NCBI RefSeq assembly: GCF_014651055.1
Contig: NZ_BMWD01000001.1
Coordinates: forward strand, 477,770-541,769
DNA: 64,000 nt
Direction: 5' to 3'
Source: Streptomyces fructofermentans
Lineage (GTDB): Bacteria; Actinomycetota; Actinomycetes; Streptomycetales; Streptomycetaceae
Shown piece after piece: positions 1-8,767 of this stretch. Position 1 is the stretch's first letter, and the number at the start of each line of letters is the position of its first letter. A program made the translations under genes and the position numbers. A model generated the notes under the pieces. It was given only the letters and a program-made list of their open reading frames with translations, was not told where the DNA came from and did not search any database.

Positions 1-88
1 CCCCCACCGCCATGTCCGCATACGTTCGTCCCGCTGCGAGCCGCCGGGTCAACGGCGGCTCCCCATACGGGAGATCGGGGGTGCGCGG

Positions 89-2041
89 GTGCGCATCGGA
101 CTGCTTACGGAGGGTGGCTATCCGTATGTGAGCGGTGAGGCCAGACTCTGGTGCGACCGGCTCGTGCGCGGGCTCGGGCAGCACGCGTTCGACATCTACG
201 CGCTCAGCCGCAGCGAACAGCAGGAGGACGAGGGCTGGGTCCAGCTCCCGCCGCAGGTCAGCCGGGTGCGCACCGCGCCGCTGTGGACGGCGGAGGACGA
301 CGGCGCAGCACACGGGCGCCGAGCGCGGCGCCGCTTCGCCGAGCACTACGGGGACCTGGCGCGAGCCGTCTGCGCGGGGGACTCGGCCGGGAGCGCGACG
401 GCCGGAGGCATCCCGGGGGACACGTCCGAAGAGGTGGCGGACCGTTTCGGCAGCGCGCTGTACGGGCTCGCCGAGCTGGCCCGCGAAGAGGGCGGCCTCG
501 TCGGCGCCCTGCGCTCCGAGACCGCCGTGCGCGCCCTGGAACGCGCCTGCCGCGCGCCCGGCGCCCTGCGTGCCGCGCGCGGCGCCCGCGTACCGGATCT
601 GCTCTCCGTCGCGTCCCAGGTCGAACGCACCCTGAGACCGCTCTCGCTCGACTGGTACGAGGACGACGGTCTCGGTTCGGTCGACCTGTGCCACGCGACG
701 TCCGGAGGGCCCGCCGCCCTGCCGGGACTGCTCGCGCGGCACTTCTCGGGCGTACCGCTGCTGGTCACCGAGTACGGCGTACAACTGCGGGCGCACTACC
801 TGGGCGCGCACGAGGACCCGGAGGGGCGCACGACGCCCGCCCCGGCGCGGGCGCTGCTCGCCGCTTTCCACGGACGGCTGGCCGCCGAGACGTACCGGCA
901 GGCCGCCGTCGTCACCCCCGGCAACACGCACGCCCGCCGCTGGCAGGAGCGCTGCGGCGCCGACCGCGCGAAGATCCGCACGGTCTATCCCGGCATGGAG
1001 GCGTCCCGCTTCGCGCACGTCGGGGAGGGCGCCGAGCACGCAGACCCGGACACCCTGGTGTGGGTGGGCCGCATCGAACCCGCCAAGGACCTGGTCTCCC
1101 TGCTGCACGCCTTCGCGGAGGTCCGCGCCGAGGAGCCGAAGGCACGGCTGCGGATCGTCGGCGCACCCGCCGACGGGCCCGAGGGCGAGACCTATCTGGC
1201 GCACTGCCGCGCCCTGGCCGCACGGCTCTTCCCCGACGAGACGGAGGGCGTCCACGCCGTCGGCGACAACCCCGTCTCCTTCGAGGCCATCGGCGGGCCC
1301 GAGGTGTCCACCCTCCCCGAGGCCTACACGGCCGGCGCCGTCGTCGTACTGTCCAGCGTCGTCGAGGGCTTCCCCATCAGCCTCATCGAGGCGATGTTCT
1401 GCGGACGCCCCACGGTGTCCACGGACGTCGGAGCCGTCGTCGAGGTCATCGGCGGTACGGGTCTGGTGGTGCCGCCACGCGATCCGCGGGCGCTCGCCGA
1501 AGCGTGCGTCGCCCTGCTGCGCGATCCCGAGCGCCGTGCGCGCCTGGGCGCGGCGGCACGCGCACGCGCGCTCGAACTGTTCACCGTCGAGCAGAACATC
1601 ACGGCATTTCACAGCATTTACCTCGACATCGTCTCGCGCTGTCCGGTACAGCGCGTCGTCGTCGACGACGCGGGCGAACCCCTGCCGTTCGCCGTACCCG
1701 CCGAGGCGCATGTGCCGGGCCGTTGGGCGGAGTCGGGTCGATGGGCCGAGTCGGGCCGATGGGCCGAGTCGGGGACGCGGCTTGGCGCCGGGCGACCCCC
1801 TGGCTGGGCGGCGGGCCCGCCCGTACGGGGCGTACCGCTCGACCCCGACCCGTACGACATGCCGGCCGCGTCGGACCCAGGGGTGGCCGCGGTGGCCGCG
1901 GGTGCGGCGGGTGCGGGTGCGGGTGCGGGTGCGCTGGGCGAGTCGGATGTCTCGGGAGTCTCGGGCGTTGAGGACGCGATGGCGTCGGCGGCCTCGGACG
2001 TGTCGGACGCGCGCGTGCCGGCGGGGGAGGGTGCGCGGTGA
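89..2041 (+). CDS. PelF-type glycosyltransferase (DUF3492 + GT4)
   Basis: Predicted cytoplasmic retaining GT-B glycosyltransferase that would polymerise or transfer a nucleotide-sugar to an exopolysaccharide. The N-terminus (MRIGLLTEGGYPYVSGE) is typical of the PelF/DUF3492 family. Residues ~325-520 are a GT4 donor domain, with VGRIEPAKD and the E-x7-E element in EGFPISLIEAM. Residues ~545-650 are a low-complexity tail containing RWAESG repeated three times and an Ala-Gly run, so the catalytic core is about 540 residues. The start is GTG at 89 behind a G-rich stretch. The TGA overlaps the GTG of the next gene (GTGA), so the two are translationally coupled. Family assignment is firm; the actual sugar is unknown. 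Confidence 0.85.
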   Translation: MRIGLLTEGGYPYVSGEARLWCDRLVRGLGQHAFDIYALSRSEQQEDEGWVQLPPQVSRVRTAPLWTAEDDGAAHGRRARRRFAEHYGDLARAVCAGDSAGSATAGGIPGDTSEEVADRFGSALYGLAELAREEGGLVGALRSETAVRALERACRAPGALRAARGARVPDLLSVASQVERTLRPLSLDWYEDDGLGSVDLCHATSGGPAALPGLLARHFSGVPLLVTEYGVQLRAHYLGAHEDPEGRTTPAPARALLAAFHGRLAAETYRQAAVVTPGNTHARRWQERCGADRAKIRTVYPGMEASRFAHVGEGAEHADPDTLVWVGRIEPAKDLVSLLHAFAEVRAEEPKARLRIVGAPADGPEGETYLAHCRALAARLFPDETEGVHAVGDNPVSFEAIGGPEVSTLPEAYTAGAVVVLSSVVEGFPISLIEAMFCGRPTVSTDVGAVVEVIGGTGLVVPPRDPRALAEACVALLRDPERRARLGAAARARALELFTVEQNITAFHSIYLDIVSRCPVQRVVVDDAGEPLPFAVPAEAHVPGRWAESGRWAESGRWAESGTRLGAGRPPGWAAGPPVRGVPLDPDPYDMPAASDPGVAAVAAGAAGAGAGAGALGESDVSGVSGVEDAMASAASDVSDARVPAGEGAR

Positions 2042-3825
2042 ACGCACGACGGGGCGCAGACGTGGAACGGCCTTCCGCGCCGGGAGGTGCGGGGGAGTCC
2101 GAGGCCGCCGGGCCTGCCGGTGCCGCCGGAGCAGTCGGGGCCGTTGAAGAGCCGGGTGGGCGTGGGGAGTTCGAGGGGCGCGCGGAACCCGGCGAGGTCG
2201 GGGAGCACCGGGAGGCCGCCGAACCGGCCGGACCCGCCGAAGTCGTCGGACCCTCCGAACTGGCTGGACCCTCCGAACTGGCCGGACCCGGCGAAGCCGT
2301 CGGACCGGCCGGGTCCGCTGAGGCCTCCGGCCCCGCCGACCGTGACGGTTGCGGCGAGCGCGGCGAGCGCGGCGAATTCGAGAACCTCGAGGACATCCAG
2401 AGCCTCGAGGACGCCCAGAGCCTCGAGGACGCCCAGAACTTCGACGACATCGGGAACTCGGACGCCGAGGTGGGCGAGACACGCGTCGTGGACGTCCGGC
2501 CGGGCGAGACACGCGTGGTCGACGTGCGGCTCGGAGAGTCGAGAGTGGAGGACGCGCCGCTCGCCGGAGCGCCAGCCGCGGTCCCCGGGCCACGCGACGC
2601 CCACGCGGCGGAGCGGGAGACCCGCGCATGGGAACAGGACGTCCTCGCGGGGGCGCGGAACGCCGTACCCGGGTCGTCCCACCTGCTCTCCGGCATCGAG
2701 GACGCCACGCCCGCCGGTTCCGGCTCCTCGGCCCGACGCGGCGGCGCCGACCCCGTGAAGGCCCTGATGGAGCGCCACCGTGAACTCTGCGAACGGGCCG
2801 TGGACCCCCTGGAGATCGCCGCGGGCCTGGAGGCGCACGGCGTGACCGACCGGACCGCCACCCGGTTCCGGCACCGGGACGTCTTCTCGCTCGCCGAGGA
2901 GATGTACGCACGCGTCCCCCGCGCGGCCGAGACCGAACCGCGAACCGAGACGCCCGGCTCCTCCGGGACCCGCGCCGACTGGGCCCTGCTCGCACTGCTC
3001 CCCGGCGCGCTGTGCGCCGCTGTCGTGGCCGGACTGCGGCTCACGGAGGGCCGGCCACGCCTCGCGGTGACCGTCGTCGGGGTGTTCGCCGTCAGCCTCG
3101 GCCTGCGCGCCGCCCTGCGACGGGGACCCCTGCACGCCACCCGCGCCTGGTACCCGACAGCGGCCACCCGCGCCTGGACCTACTGGCTGGTGGCCTACGC
3201 GCTCCTCGGCGAAGGCCTGCTCGTCACCGGTATCGACGGCGGCCCCGAGGGACTGCCGACCGGAGGCTCCGGCAGCCCCTGGCCGATCGCCCTGGCCCCG
3301 GTACTGGCACTCGCCCTGGCCTGCGCGCCCGCCGCCTGGTTCGCCCAACTCTTCGCCGTACGCGCCCGGCACCGCCTCGCCGCCAGCCGCGGCCTGGAGG
3401 AGTTCGCCTCCTCCGTGCGCCCCCTGCTCCTCGGCGCGGTCGGACTCTTCCTCTGCGCCCTGGCCGGACTCCTCGCCCTCTGCGCGGCGGTACTCGACGA
3501 GCCCGCCCCCTACGCGGCGACCTGCGCGCTCGGCGCACTCCTCCTGCTCGCCCGCCTCCTCACCGTGCACGGCTACACGCACGCGCCCGCCATCGCCCTG
3601 GCCGTCGCGGGCACCGCCGAGACCGCCGCGCTCGTCAGCGTCTTCGCCGGACGCGTGCCCGGCTTCTCGGCGCCGGCCGTGCCCGTGCGGACGCTGACCG
3701 ACGCCTGGGGCCCGGGCGCCCTGCCCGCCCTCGTGTGCGGGGCCGCGGCGCTCCTCCTCCTCGCCCACGCGGCCAGGACCCTCACCAGGGCATCCGCCCA
3801 CGCGACGCACGGCGACACACCGTGA
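2038..3825 (+). CDS. Membrane protein with disordered N-terminus, 8 predicted TM helices
   Basis: Not a family I can name. Residues 1-~235 are an Ala/Gly/Glu/Pro/Asp-rich disordered stretch with degenerate internal repeats (SELAGP twice, QSLEDA twice, ETRVVDVR twice). Residues ~240-290 form a conserved-looking amphipathic segment (VKALMERHRELCERAV...). From ~300 to 580 I count eight hydrophobic segments. It overlaps the upstream glycosyltransferase by 4 nt (GTGA), so the products probably act together. By position it could be the membrane or export partner of the PelF-like enzyme (PelG-like role), but the 12-helix PelG layout is not evident. Function is inferred from context only. Confidence 0.75.
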   Translation: MNARRGADVERPSAPGGAGESEAAGPAGAAGAVGAVEEPGGRGEFEGRAEPGEVGEHREAAEPAGPAEVVGPSELAGPSELAGPGEAVGPAGSAEASGPADRDGCGERGERGEFENLEDIQSLEDAQSLEDAQNFDDIGNSDAEVGETRVVDVRPGETRVVDVRLGESRVEDAPLAGAPAAVPGPRDAHAAERETRAWEQDVLAGARNAVPGSSHLLSGIEDATPAGSGSSARRGGADPVKALMERHRELCERAVDPLEIAAGLEAHGVTDRTATRFRHRDVFSLAEEMYARVPRAAETEPRTETPGSSGTRADWALLALLPGALCAAVVAGLRLTEGRPRLAVTVVGVFAVSLGLRAALRRGPLHATRAWYPTAATRAWTYWLVAYALLGEGLLVTGIDGGPEGLPTGGSGSPWPIALAPVLALALACAPAAWFAQLFAVRARHRLAASRGLEEFASSVRPLLLGAVGLFLCALAGLLALCAAVLDEPAPYAATCALGALLLLARLLTVHGYTHAPAIALAVAGTAETAALVSVFAGRVPGFSAPAVPVRTLTDAWGPGALPALVCGAAALLLLAHAARTLTRASAHATHGDTP

Positions 3826-3931
3826 GCCGCCCCCTCCGCCCGGCGTGCGCGCCGAGCCCCTTCCTTCCCGCGGGGCCGACACCGCGGGCCTTCCGTACGA
3901 CCCACGGCAACACCCTGAAGGAGAAAGCCAG

Positions 3932-3979
3932 ATGATCACCCTCCGCATCGGAGAATCCGCCCCGGGAGCCGCCCGATGA
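3932..3979 (+). CDS. Possible 15-codon coupling peptide
   Basis: ATG at 3932 is preceded at 8 nt by AAGGAG (3918-3923) and opens a 15-codon frame (MITLRIGESAPGAAR). Its TGA overlaps the ATG of the epimerase gene (ATGA at 3976-3979). The strong SD and the overlap suggest a coupling minicistron across the 150-nt gap after the membrane-protein gene. It may instead be chance in GC-rich DNA, since the epimerase also has its own GGGAG. Confidence 0.35.
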   Translation: MITLRIGESAPGAAR

Positions 3980-4935
3980 GGGTGCTGCTGATCGGAGCCA
4001 ACGGATACCTCGGCCGCTTCGTCGCCGACCGTCTCCTCGCCGACCCCGCCGTCCAGCTCACCGCGCTCGGCCGGGGTGACGACGCCGACGTGCGCTTCGA
4101 CCTCGCGAGCGGCAGCCCCGGCGCGCTCACCCGTTTCCTGGACGCGGTGCACCCCGGTGTCGTCGTCAACTGCGCCGGCGCCACCCGCGGCGGTGCCCGC
4201 GAGCTGACCCGGCACAACACGGTCGCCGTCGCCACCGTCTGCGAGGCGCTGCGGCGCAGTGGCTGCGGAGCCCGCCTCGTGCAGCTCGGCTGCGGCGCCG
4301 AGTACGGGCCCAGCCAGCCCGGCTCCTCCACCGCCGAGGACGCGGTGCCCCGCCCGGGAGGCCCGTACGGCGTCAGCAAGCTCGCCGCGACCGAACTGGT
4401 CCTCGGCTCCGGCCTGGACGCCGTCGTCCTGCGCGTGTTCTCGCCCGCGGGACCGGGCACCCCGGCGGGCTCCCCCCTCGGCCGCCTGGCCGAGGCCATG
4501 CGCCGCGCCATGCAGTCCGGCGACGGCGAACTCAAACTCGGCGGCCTCGGCGTCCAACGCGACTTCATCGACGTGCGGGACGTCGCCCGCGCCGTGCACG
4601 CCGCCTCCCTGTCCGCCGCGCAGGGCGTCATCAACATCGGCTCAGGGCGCGCCGTACGCCTTCGCGACGCCGCCAGTGTCCTGGCGCGCGTCGCCGGATA
4701 CGGCGGAGCACTGCACGAACTGGACGGACCGCCCAACCCGCTGCGGCCGTCCATCGGCCACCCCCGCTCCGAATCGGAGCACACGGCACCGGCCGCGTAC
4801 CCGTACCCGGACGGCTGCGGCAGTTGGCAGCAGGCCGACGTGCGCACGGCACGCGACCGGCTCGGCTGGCGGCCCCGGATCAACCTCGAGGAGTCACTCG
4901 CCGACATCTGGATGGAGGCGGCATGTCGTATCTGA
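3976..4935 (+). CDS. NAD-dependent epimerase/dehydratase (extended SDR)
   Basis: Cytoplasmic nucleotide-sugar epimerase/dehydratase of about 319 residues, the usual length. The N-terminal Rossmann motif GANGYLG lies at residues 7-13. The catalytic YxxxK is YGVSK near residue 135, and the ...QRDFIDVRDVARAV... segment is typical of UDP-sugar epimerases. The start is ATG 3976 with GGGAG 7 nt upstream. It overlaps the next gene by 13 nt. Sitting between a PelF-type transferase and a spherulin-4 protein, it probably supplies the sugar precursor (for example a UDP-GalNAc-type sugar). Substrate is inference. Confidence 0.85.
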   Translation: MRVLLIGANGYLGRFVADRLLADPAVQLTALGRGDDADVRFDLASGSPGALTRFLDAVHPGVVVNCAGATRGGARELTRHNTVAVATVCEALRRSGCGARLVQLGCGAEYGPSQPGSSTAEDAVPRPGGPYGVSKLAATELVLGSGLDAVVLRVFSPAGPGTPAGSPLGRLAEAMRRAMQSGDGELKLGGLGVQRDFIDVRDVARAVHAASLSAAQGVINIGSGRAVRLRDAASVLARVAGYGGALHELDGPPNPLRPSIGHPRSESEHTAPAAYPYPDGCGSWQQADVRTARDRLGWRPRINLEESLADIWMEAACRI

Positions 4936-5672
4936 CGCGCGCCGCCACGGAGTCGCGGAGCACGGACCTGGGCCTCGGCTTCGGCGTACCCGGCTACGCG
5001 CACCCGCTTCTCGCCCCCCTTGAATGGGGCGGACTGACCCGCCCCGGAACGCCCCTGCGGTGGGTCGCCCTGAACGTCGCGGACGGACCCGGCACCCGGC
5101 CCGACCCCCACTGCCTGGAAGCCGCCGGACGGCTGCGCAACGGAGGAGTCCGGGTACTCGGCCACCTGGATGTGACGTACGGGGCACGTCCCTTCGGCGA
5201 ACTCGTCTCCGAGGCACGCCGCTATCTCGACTGGTACCGCGTCGACGGCTTCCTTCTGGACCGCTGTCCCACGGAGCGGACCGCGCTCCCCGAGATCCGG
5301 CGCACGGCCGCCGCCCTGCGCGGGCTGCTCGGCGGGGGCCATCTCGTCCTCGGCCACGGCACCCATCCGTATCCCGGATACGCCGAGACCGCCGACCAGT
5401 TGGTGACCTTCGCCGGGCCCTGGGGCGACTACCGCTGGTCGCAGGTGGCCGAGTGGACCGCCGAGTACCCGCCCGAGCGGTTCTGCCACTTCGTGCACAG
5501 CGTGCCGCGCAGGCATCTCGACGAGGCGCTGCGCGTCGCCCGCTGGCAGGGCGCCTCGACGATCTACTTCACCGACCGCACGGATCAGGGCGGTTCGGTC
5601 GATCCCTGGGCGTCCCTGCCCGGCTACTGGGACGACATCGTCTCGCGGATCGGAACGGGTGTCTCGGAATGA
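4923..5672 (+). CDS. Spherulation-specific family 4 (PelA-hydrolase-like) protein
   Basis: A 249-residue protein of the spherulin-4 / GH114-GH166-like TIM-barrel group, seen in GFGVPGYAHPLLAPLEW, GHLDVTYG, the acidic WYRVDGFLLDRC segment and a late TIYFTDRT segment. The start is taken as ATG 4923, which overlaps the end of the epimerase gene; an in-frame GTG at 4824 would lie deep inside that gene. The protein begins MSYLTRAATESRS with no clear signal peptide, odd for an exopolysaccharide hydrolase and suggesting an intracellular role or non-classical export. In Pel systems this domain trims the polymer (PelA). Enzymatic activity is not shown. Confidence 0.8.
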   Translation: MSYLTRAATESRSTDLGLGFGVPGYAHPLLAPLEWGGLTRPGTPLRWVALNVADGPGTRPDPHCLEAAGRLRNGGVRVLGHLDVTYGARPFGELVSEARRYLDWYRVDGFLLDRCPTERTALPEIRRTAAALRGLLGGGHLVLGHGTHPYPGYAETADQLVTFAGPWGDYRWSQVAEWTAEYPPERFCHFVHSVPRRHLDEALRVARWQGASTIYFTDRTDQGGSVDPWASLPGYWDDIVSRIGTGVSE

Positions 5673-5735
5673 AGAAGGGCGTGGCAGTGTTACGGGGAGA
5701 ACAATTGTAGTGATTGACCGACCAACGGAGTCCCC

Positions 5736-6914
5736 GTGTCGCTGCCACCCCTGGTCGAGCCAGCTGCTGAGCTCACCGTAGACGAGGTCCGCAGGTACTC
5801 CCGCCACCTGATCATCCCCGACGTGGGCATGGACGGGCAGAAGCGGCTGAAGAACGCCAAGGTGCTGTGTGTGGGCGCCGGCGGCCTGGGCTCGCCGGCG
5901 CTGATGTACCTGGCCGCCGCGGGCGTGGGCACGCTCGGCATCGTGGAGTTCGACGAGGTCGACGAGTCGAACCTGCAGCGCCAGATCATCCACAGCCAGG
6001 CGGACATCGGCCGCTCCAAGGCCGCGTCGGCCCGCGACAGCGTCCTCGGCATCAACCCGTACGTGAACGTGGTCCTGCACGAAGAGCGGCTCGAAGCCGA
6101 GAACGTGATGGACATCTTCAGCCAGTACGACCTGATCGTCGACGGCACGGACAACTTCGCGACCCGCTACCTGGTCAACGACGCGTGCGTGCTGCTCAAC
6201 AAGCCGTACGTCTGGGGCTCGATCTACCGCTTCGACGGCCAGGCCTCGGTCTTCTGGTCCGAGCACGGACCCTGCTACCGCTGCCTGTACCCGGAGCCCC
6301 CGCCGCCGGGCATGGTCCCCTCCTGCGCCGAGGGCGGCGTCCTCGGCGTGCTCTGCGCGTCGATCGGCTCCATCCAGGTCAACGAGGCCATCAAGCTCCT
6401 CGCCGGCATCGGTGAGCCGCTCGTCGGCCGACTGATGATCTACGACGCGCTGGAGATGCAGTACCGGCAGGTCAAGGTCCGCAAGGACCCCGACTGCGCG
6501 GTCTGCGGCGAGAACCCCACCGTCACCGAGCTCATCGACTACGAGGCCTTCTGCGGCGTCGTGTCCGAGGAGGCCCAGGAGGCGGCCGCCGGCTCGACGA
6601 TCACTCCCAAGCAGCTCAAGGAGTGGATCGACGACGGCGAGAACATCGAGATCATCGACGTCCGCGAGGTCAACGAGTACGAGATCGTCTCGATCCCCGG
6701 CGCGAAGCTGATCCCGAAGAACGAGTTCCTCATGGGCACCGCCCTGGAGGGACTCCCGCAGGACAAGAAGATCGTGCTGCACTGCAAGACGGGTGTCCGC
6801 AGCGCGGAGGTCCTCGCCGTCCTCAAGTCGGCAGGATTCTCTGACGCCGTGCACGTGGGCGGCGGCGTGATCGGCTGGGTCAACCAGATCGAGCCGGAGA
6901 AGCCCGTCTACTAA
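5736..6914 (+). CDS. moeZ: Adenylyltransferase/sulfurtransferase MoeZ
   Basis: Bifunctional E1-like enzyme (392 aa) that adenylates and then sulfurates the C-terminus of small sulfur-carrier proteins (MoaD, ThiS and CysO types). Residues ~25-265 are a ThiF/MoeB domain with GAGGLGSPAL, the DGTDNFATRYLVND region and two zinc CxxC pairs (CYRC, CAVC). Residues ~285-390 are a rhodanese domain with active-site loop LHCKTGVRS. The GTG start at 5736 has CGGAG upstream, and TAGTGAT around 5708 may be the -10. Convergent with the peptidase gene across a terminator. A moaE gene lies at 40.3 kb, so molybdopterin chemistry is represented twice here. Confidence 0.95.
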   Translation: MSLPPLVEPAAELTVDEVRRYSRHLIIPDVGMDGQKRLKNAKVLCVGAGGLGSPALMYLAAAGVGTLGIVEFDEVDESNLQRQIIHSQADIGRSKAASARDSVLGINPYVNVVLHEERLEAENVMDIFSQYDLIVDGTDNFATRYLVNDACVLLNKPYVWGSIYRFDGQASVFWSEHGPCYRCLYPEPPPPGMVPSCAEGGVLGVLCASIGSIQVNEAIKLLAGIGEPLVGRLMIYDALEMQYRQVKVRKDPDCAVCGENPTVTELIDYEAFCGVVSEEAQEAAAGSTITPKQLKEWIDDGENIEIIDVREVNEYEIVSIPGAKLIPKNEFLMGTALEGLPQDKKIVLHCKTGVRSAEVLAVLKSAGFSDAVHVGGGVIGWVNQIEPEKPVY

Positions 6915-6947
6915 TCGGACGCGCCCTCCTGGACGAACGTCTCCTTC

Positions 6948-6987
6948 GAAGAACGGGCTCGGCACCTCGCGTGCCGGGCCCTTCTTC
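6948..6987. terminator. Bidirectional terminator between moeZ and the peptidase gene
   Basis: The left arm 6948-6965 (GAAGAACGGGCTCGGCAC) and right arm 6971-6987 pair with one bulge around a 5-nt loop, between two convergent genes. A second GC-rich inverted repeat follows at about 6991-7020. Confidence 0.75.
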
Positions 6988-7027
6988 GTCGCCCGGGGCG
7001 GGTTCCGCCCCGGGGCCCGCGTGGGGT

Positions 7028-8575
7028 TCAGGAGGCGCAGACCTTGTTGTCGTCCGGCACCTTGCCGTCCAGCAGGTACTCGTCCACCGTGTCGTCGACG
7101 CAGTCGCTCCCGCTCCCGTACGCCCCGTGGCCCTCGCCCTTCCACGTGAGGTGGACACCGACGCCCTTGCCGAGCTCGTCCGCCATCTTGCGGGCGCCCT
7201 CGTACGGTGTCGCCGGGTCGCCGGTGTTGCCCACCACCAGGATGGGTTCCGCACCGGGCGCGCTCACCTCCGGGTTCTCGAACTGTCCGGGCACCGGCCA
7301 GTCGTGGCACCAGCCGGCCGTGTCCCAGCCCATCGACTCGCCGAACACGGGGGAGATCTTCCGGAACTCGGGGAGCAGGCGCTTCGCCTCCTCGGCCGTC
7401 GGCCGCTCCTTGTCGTCCAAGCACGATATGACCCGCTGGGAATGCGTCGTCGTGCCGTAGCGGCCCGACGGGTCACGGTCGTTGTAGCCGTCGGCCTGCA
7501 CGAGCAGTTCCGTGCCGTCGCCGCTCTGCGCCGCTTCGAGCGCGCTGGTGAGGGCGGGCCAGGACGACTTGCTGTAGAGCGGGTACACGATGCCGGTGAG
7601 GGCGAGCTGCTGGGTGAGCACCCGGCCGCTCGACGTGGGCAGAGGCTCGGCGTCGATCCGCTCCAGGAGGTCCACGATCTTCCGCGAACCCTCCTCGGGA
7701 TTCTGGCCCGCCGCCTTGAGGTAGTCCTCGAGAGCCCGCTGGAAGCCCTTGGCCTGGTTCTTGGCGTGACCGACCATGCCCGCGCTCGGGTCGACGACCG
7801 CGTCCAGGACCAGGCGGCCCACCCGCCCGGGGAACAAGTGGGCGTACACGCCGCCCAGTTCGGTGCCGTACGAGATGCCGAAGTAGTGCAGTCTCTCGTC
7901 GCCGAGGACGTGCCTCATCAGGTCCATGTCCCGGGCGGTGTCGGTCGTCGAGACGTGCTCCATGAGCTTGCCGGCGGACTTCCGGCAGCCCTTGCCGAAG
8001 TCGACGGCGTCCTTCAGGTACGTGCTCTGCTCGGCGGCGGTGTCCGGTGTCGTGTCGACGGCCTCGGCGGCTTCGATCTCCTTGTCGCCGCGGCAGCGCA
8101 CGCCCTCGCTCGCGGCGACCCCGCGCGGGTCCCAGCTGACGAGGTCGTACCGCTCGTGGAGCTTCGCGAACGTGGGCCCGTACGGGGGCAGGTAGTCGAC
8201 GCCGGAGCCGCCCGGGCCACCGAAGTTGAACAGCAGGGAGCCGACGCGCTCGCCCGAGGAGCCGCTCGACTCGCTGCGGATCAGCGCGAGGCCCATGGTC
8301 TCGCCGGCGGGCTTCGCCCAGTCCACGGGTGTCCTGAGCGTCGCGCACCGCCACTCACCGCCCGGCGCGGGACCTGTGGCGGTGGCCTTGCAGCGGTTCC
8401 AGTCGAGCTTCTGCGAGGTCAGGGAGGCCGGCAGCCCCGGAGTCGTGACGGTCGGCTTCGAGGCCGAGGGGCCGCTCCCGTCCCCGCTCTTGTCGTCGTC
8501 CCCGGACGATCCGCTGCAGCCGGCCATCAGCAACGCGGTCGCCACCAGAGCCGCGCACCGTGCGAAACGCGCCAT
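7028..8575 (-). CDS. Secreted lipoprotein alpha/beta hydrolase, tripeptidyl aminopeptidase-like
   Basis: Exported serine peptidase of the SlpD/SlpE-TAP type that would trim short peptides outside the cell. The N-terminus (MARFARCAALVATALLMAGC) is a lipoprotein signal with lipobox LMAGC, followed by a Ser/Gly/Asp linker. The alpha/beta core has the nucleophile elbow GISYG, a GNTGDPATPYEGARKM segment with the acidic residue, and catalytic His in GEGHGAYG near the C-terminus (TAP C-terminal domain). ATG 8575 is preferred to GTG 8581 because GGGGGGAG lies 5 nt upstream of it. Followed on the same strand by no gene; preceded by the paralogue at 8768-10321. Confidence 0.9.
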   Translation of the reverse strand: MARFARCAALVATALLMAGCSGSSGDDDKSGDGSGPSASKPTVTTPGLPASLTSQKLDWNRCKATATGPAPGGEWRCATLRTPVDWAKPAGETMGLALIRSESSGSSGERVGSLLFNFGGPGGSGVDYLPPYGPTFAKLHERYDLVSWDPRGVAASEGVRCRGDKEIEAAEAVDTTPDTAAEQSTYLKDAVDFGKGCRKSAGKLMEHVSTTDTARDMDLMRHVLGDERLHYFGISYGTELGGVYAHLFPGRVGRLVLDAVVDPSAGMVGHAKNQAKGFQRALEDYLKAAGQNPEEGSRKIVDLLERIDAEPLPTSSGRVLTQQLALTGIVYPLYSKSSWPALTSALEAAQSGDGTELLVQADGYNDRDPSGRYGTTTHSQRVISCLDDKERPTAEEAKRLLPEFRKISPVFGESMGWDTAGWCHDWPVPGQFENPEVSAPGAEPILVVGNTGDPATPYEGARKMADELGKGVGVHLTWKGEGHGAYGSGSDCVDDTVDEYLLDGKVPDDNKVCAS

Positions 8576-8665
8576 GAGCACTCCCCCCTCGCGATGTCCT
8601 CCGCCGGATGTCGCGGATGACAGTCAGGCCATACTAGGCGGATCTCCGAAACCGGGTTCCTGGCC

Positions 8666-8674
8666 TGTGGATAA
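8666..8674 (-). other. DnaA-box-like nonamer
   Basis: TGTGGATAA on the + strand is TTATCCACA on the - strand, a perfect textbook DnaA box, in the gap between the two peptidase genes. It is isolated and part of no origin. Confidence 0.4.
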
Positions 8675-8767
8675 GTCCCTGACCTGCACTTACGCGAGTG
8701 CGGATGAGTGGGCAAGGGTGCTTCGCGGAGCGGCCGCGGGCGTTCCGGAGGGGCCGAACCCGCCCTC

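Noticed and set aside
1618..4599. A 993-codon open frame on the - strand
   Set aside because: It runs antisense across the glycosyltransferase, membrane-protein and epimerase genes. Such long mirror frames are expected at ~72 % GC with codon position 3 near 90 % GC, and it shows no domain.
3936..7424. A 1162-codon open frame on the - strand
   Set aside because: It is antisense over epimerase, spherulin-4 and moeZ genes, all of which have clear motifs on the + strand.
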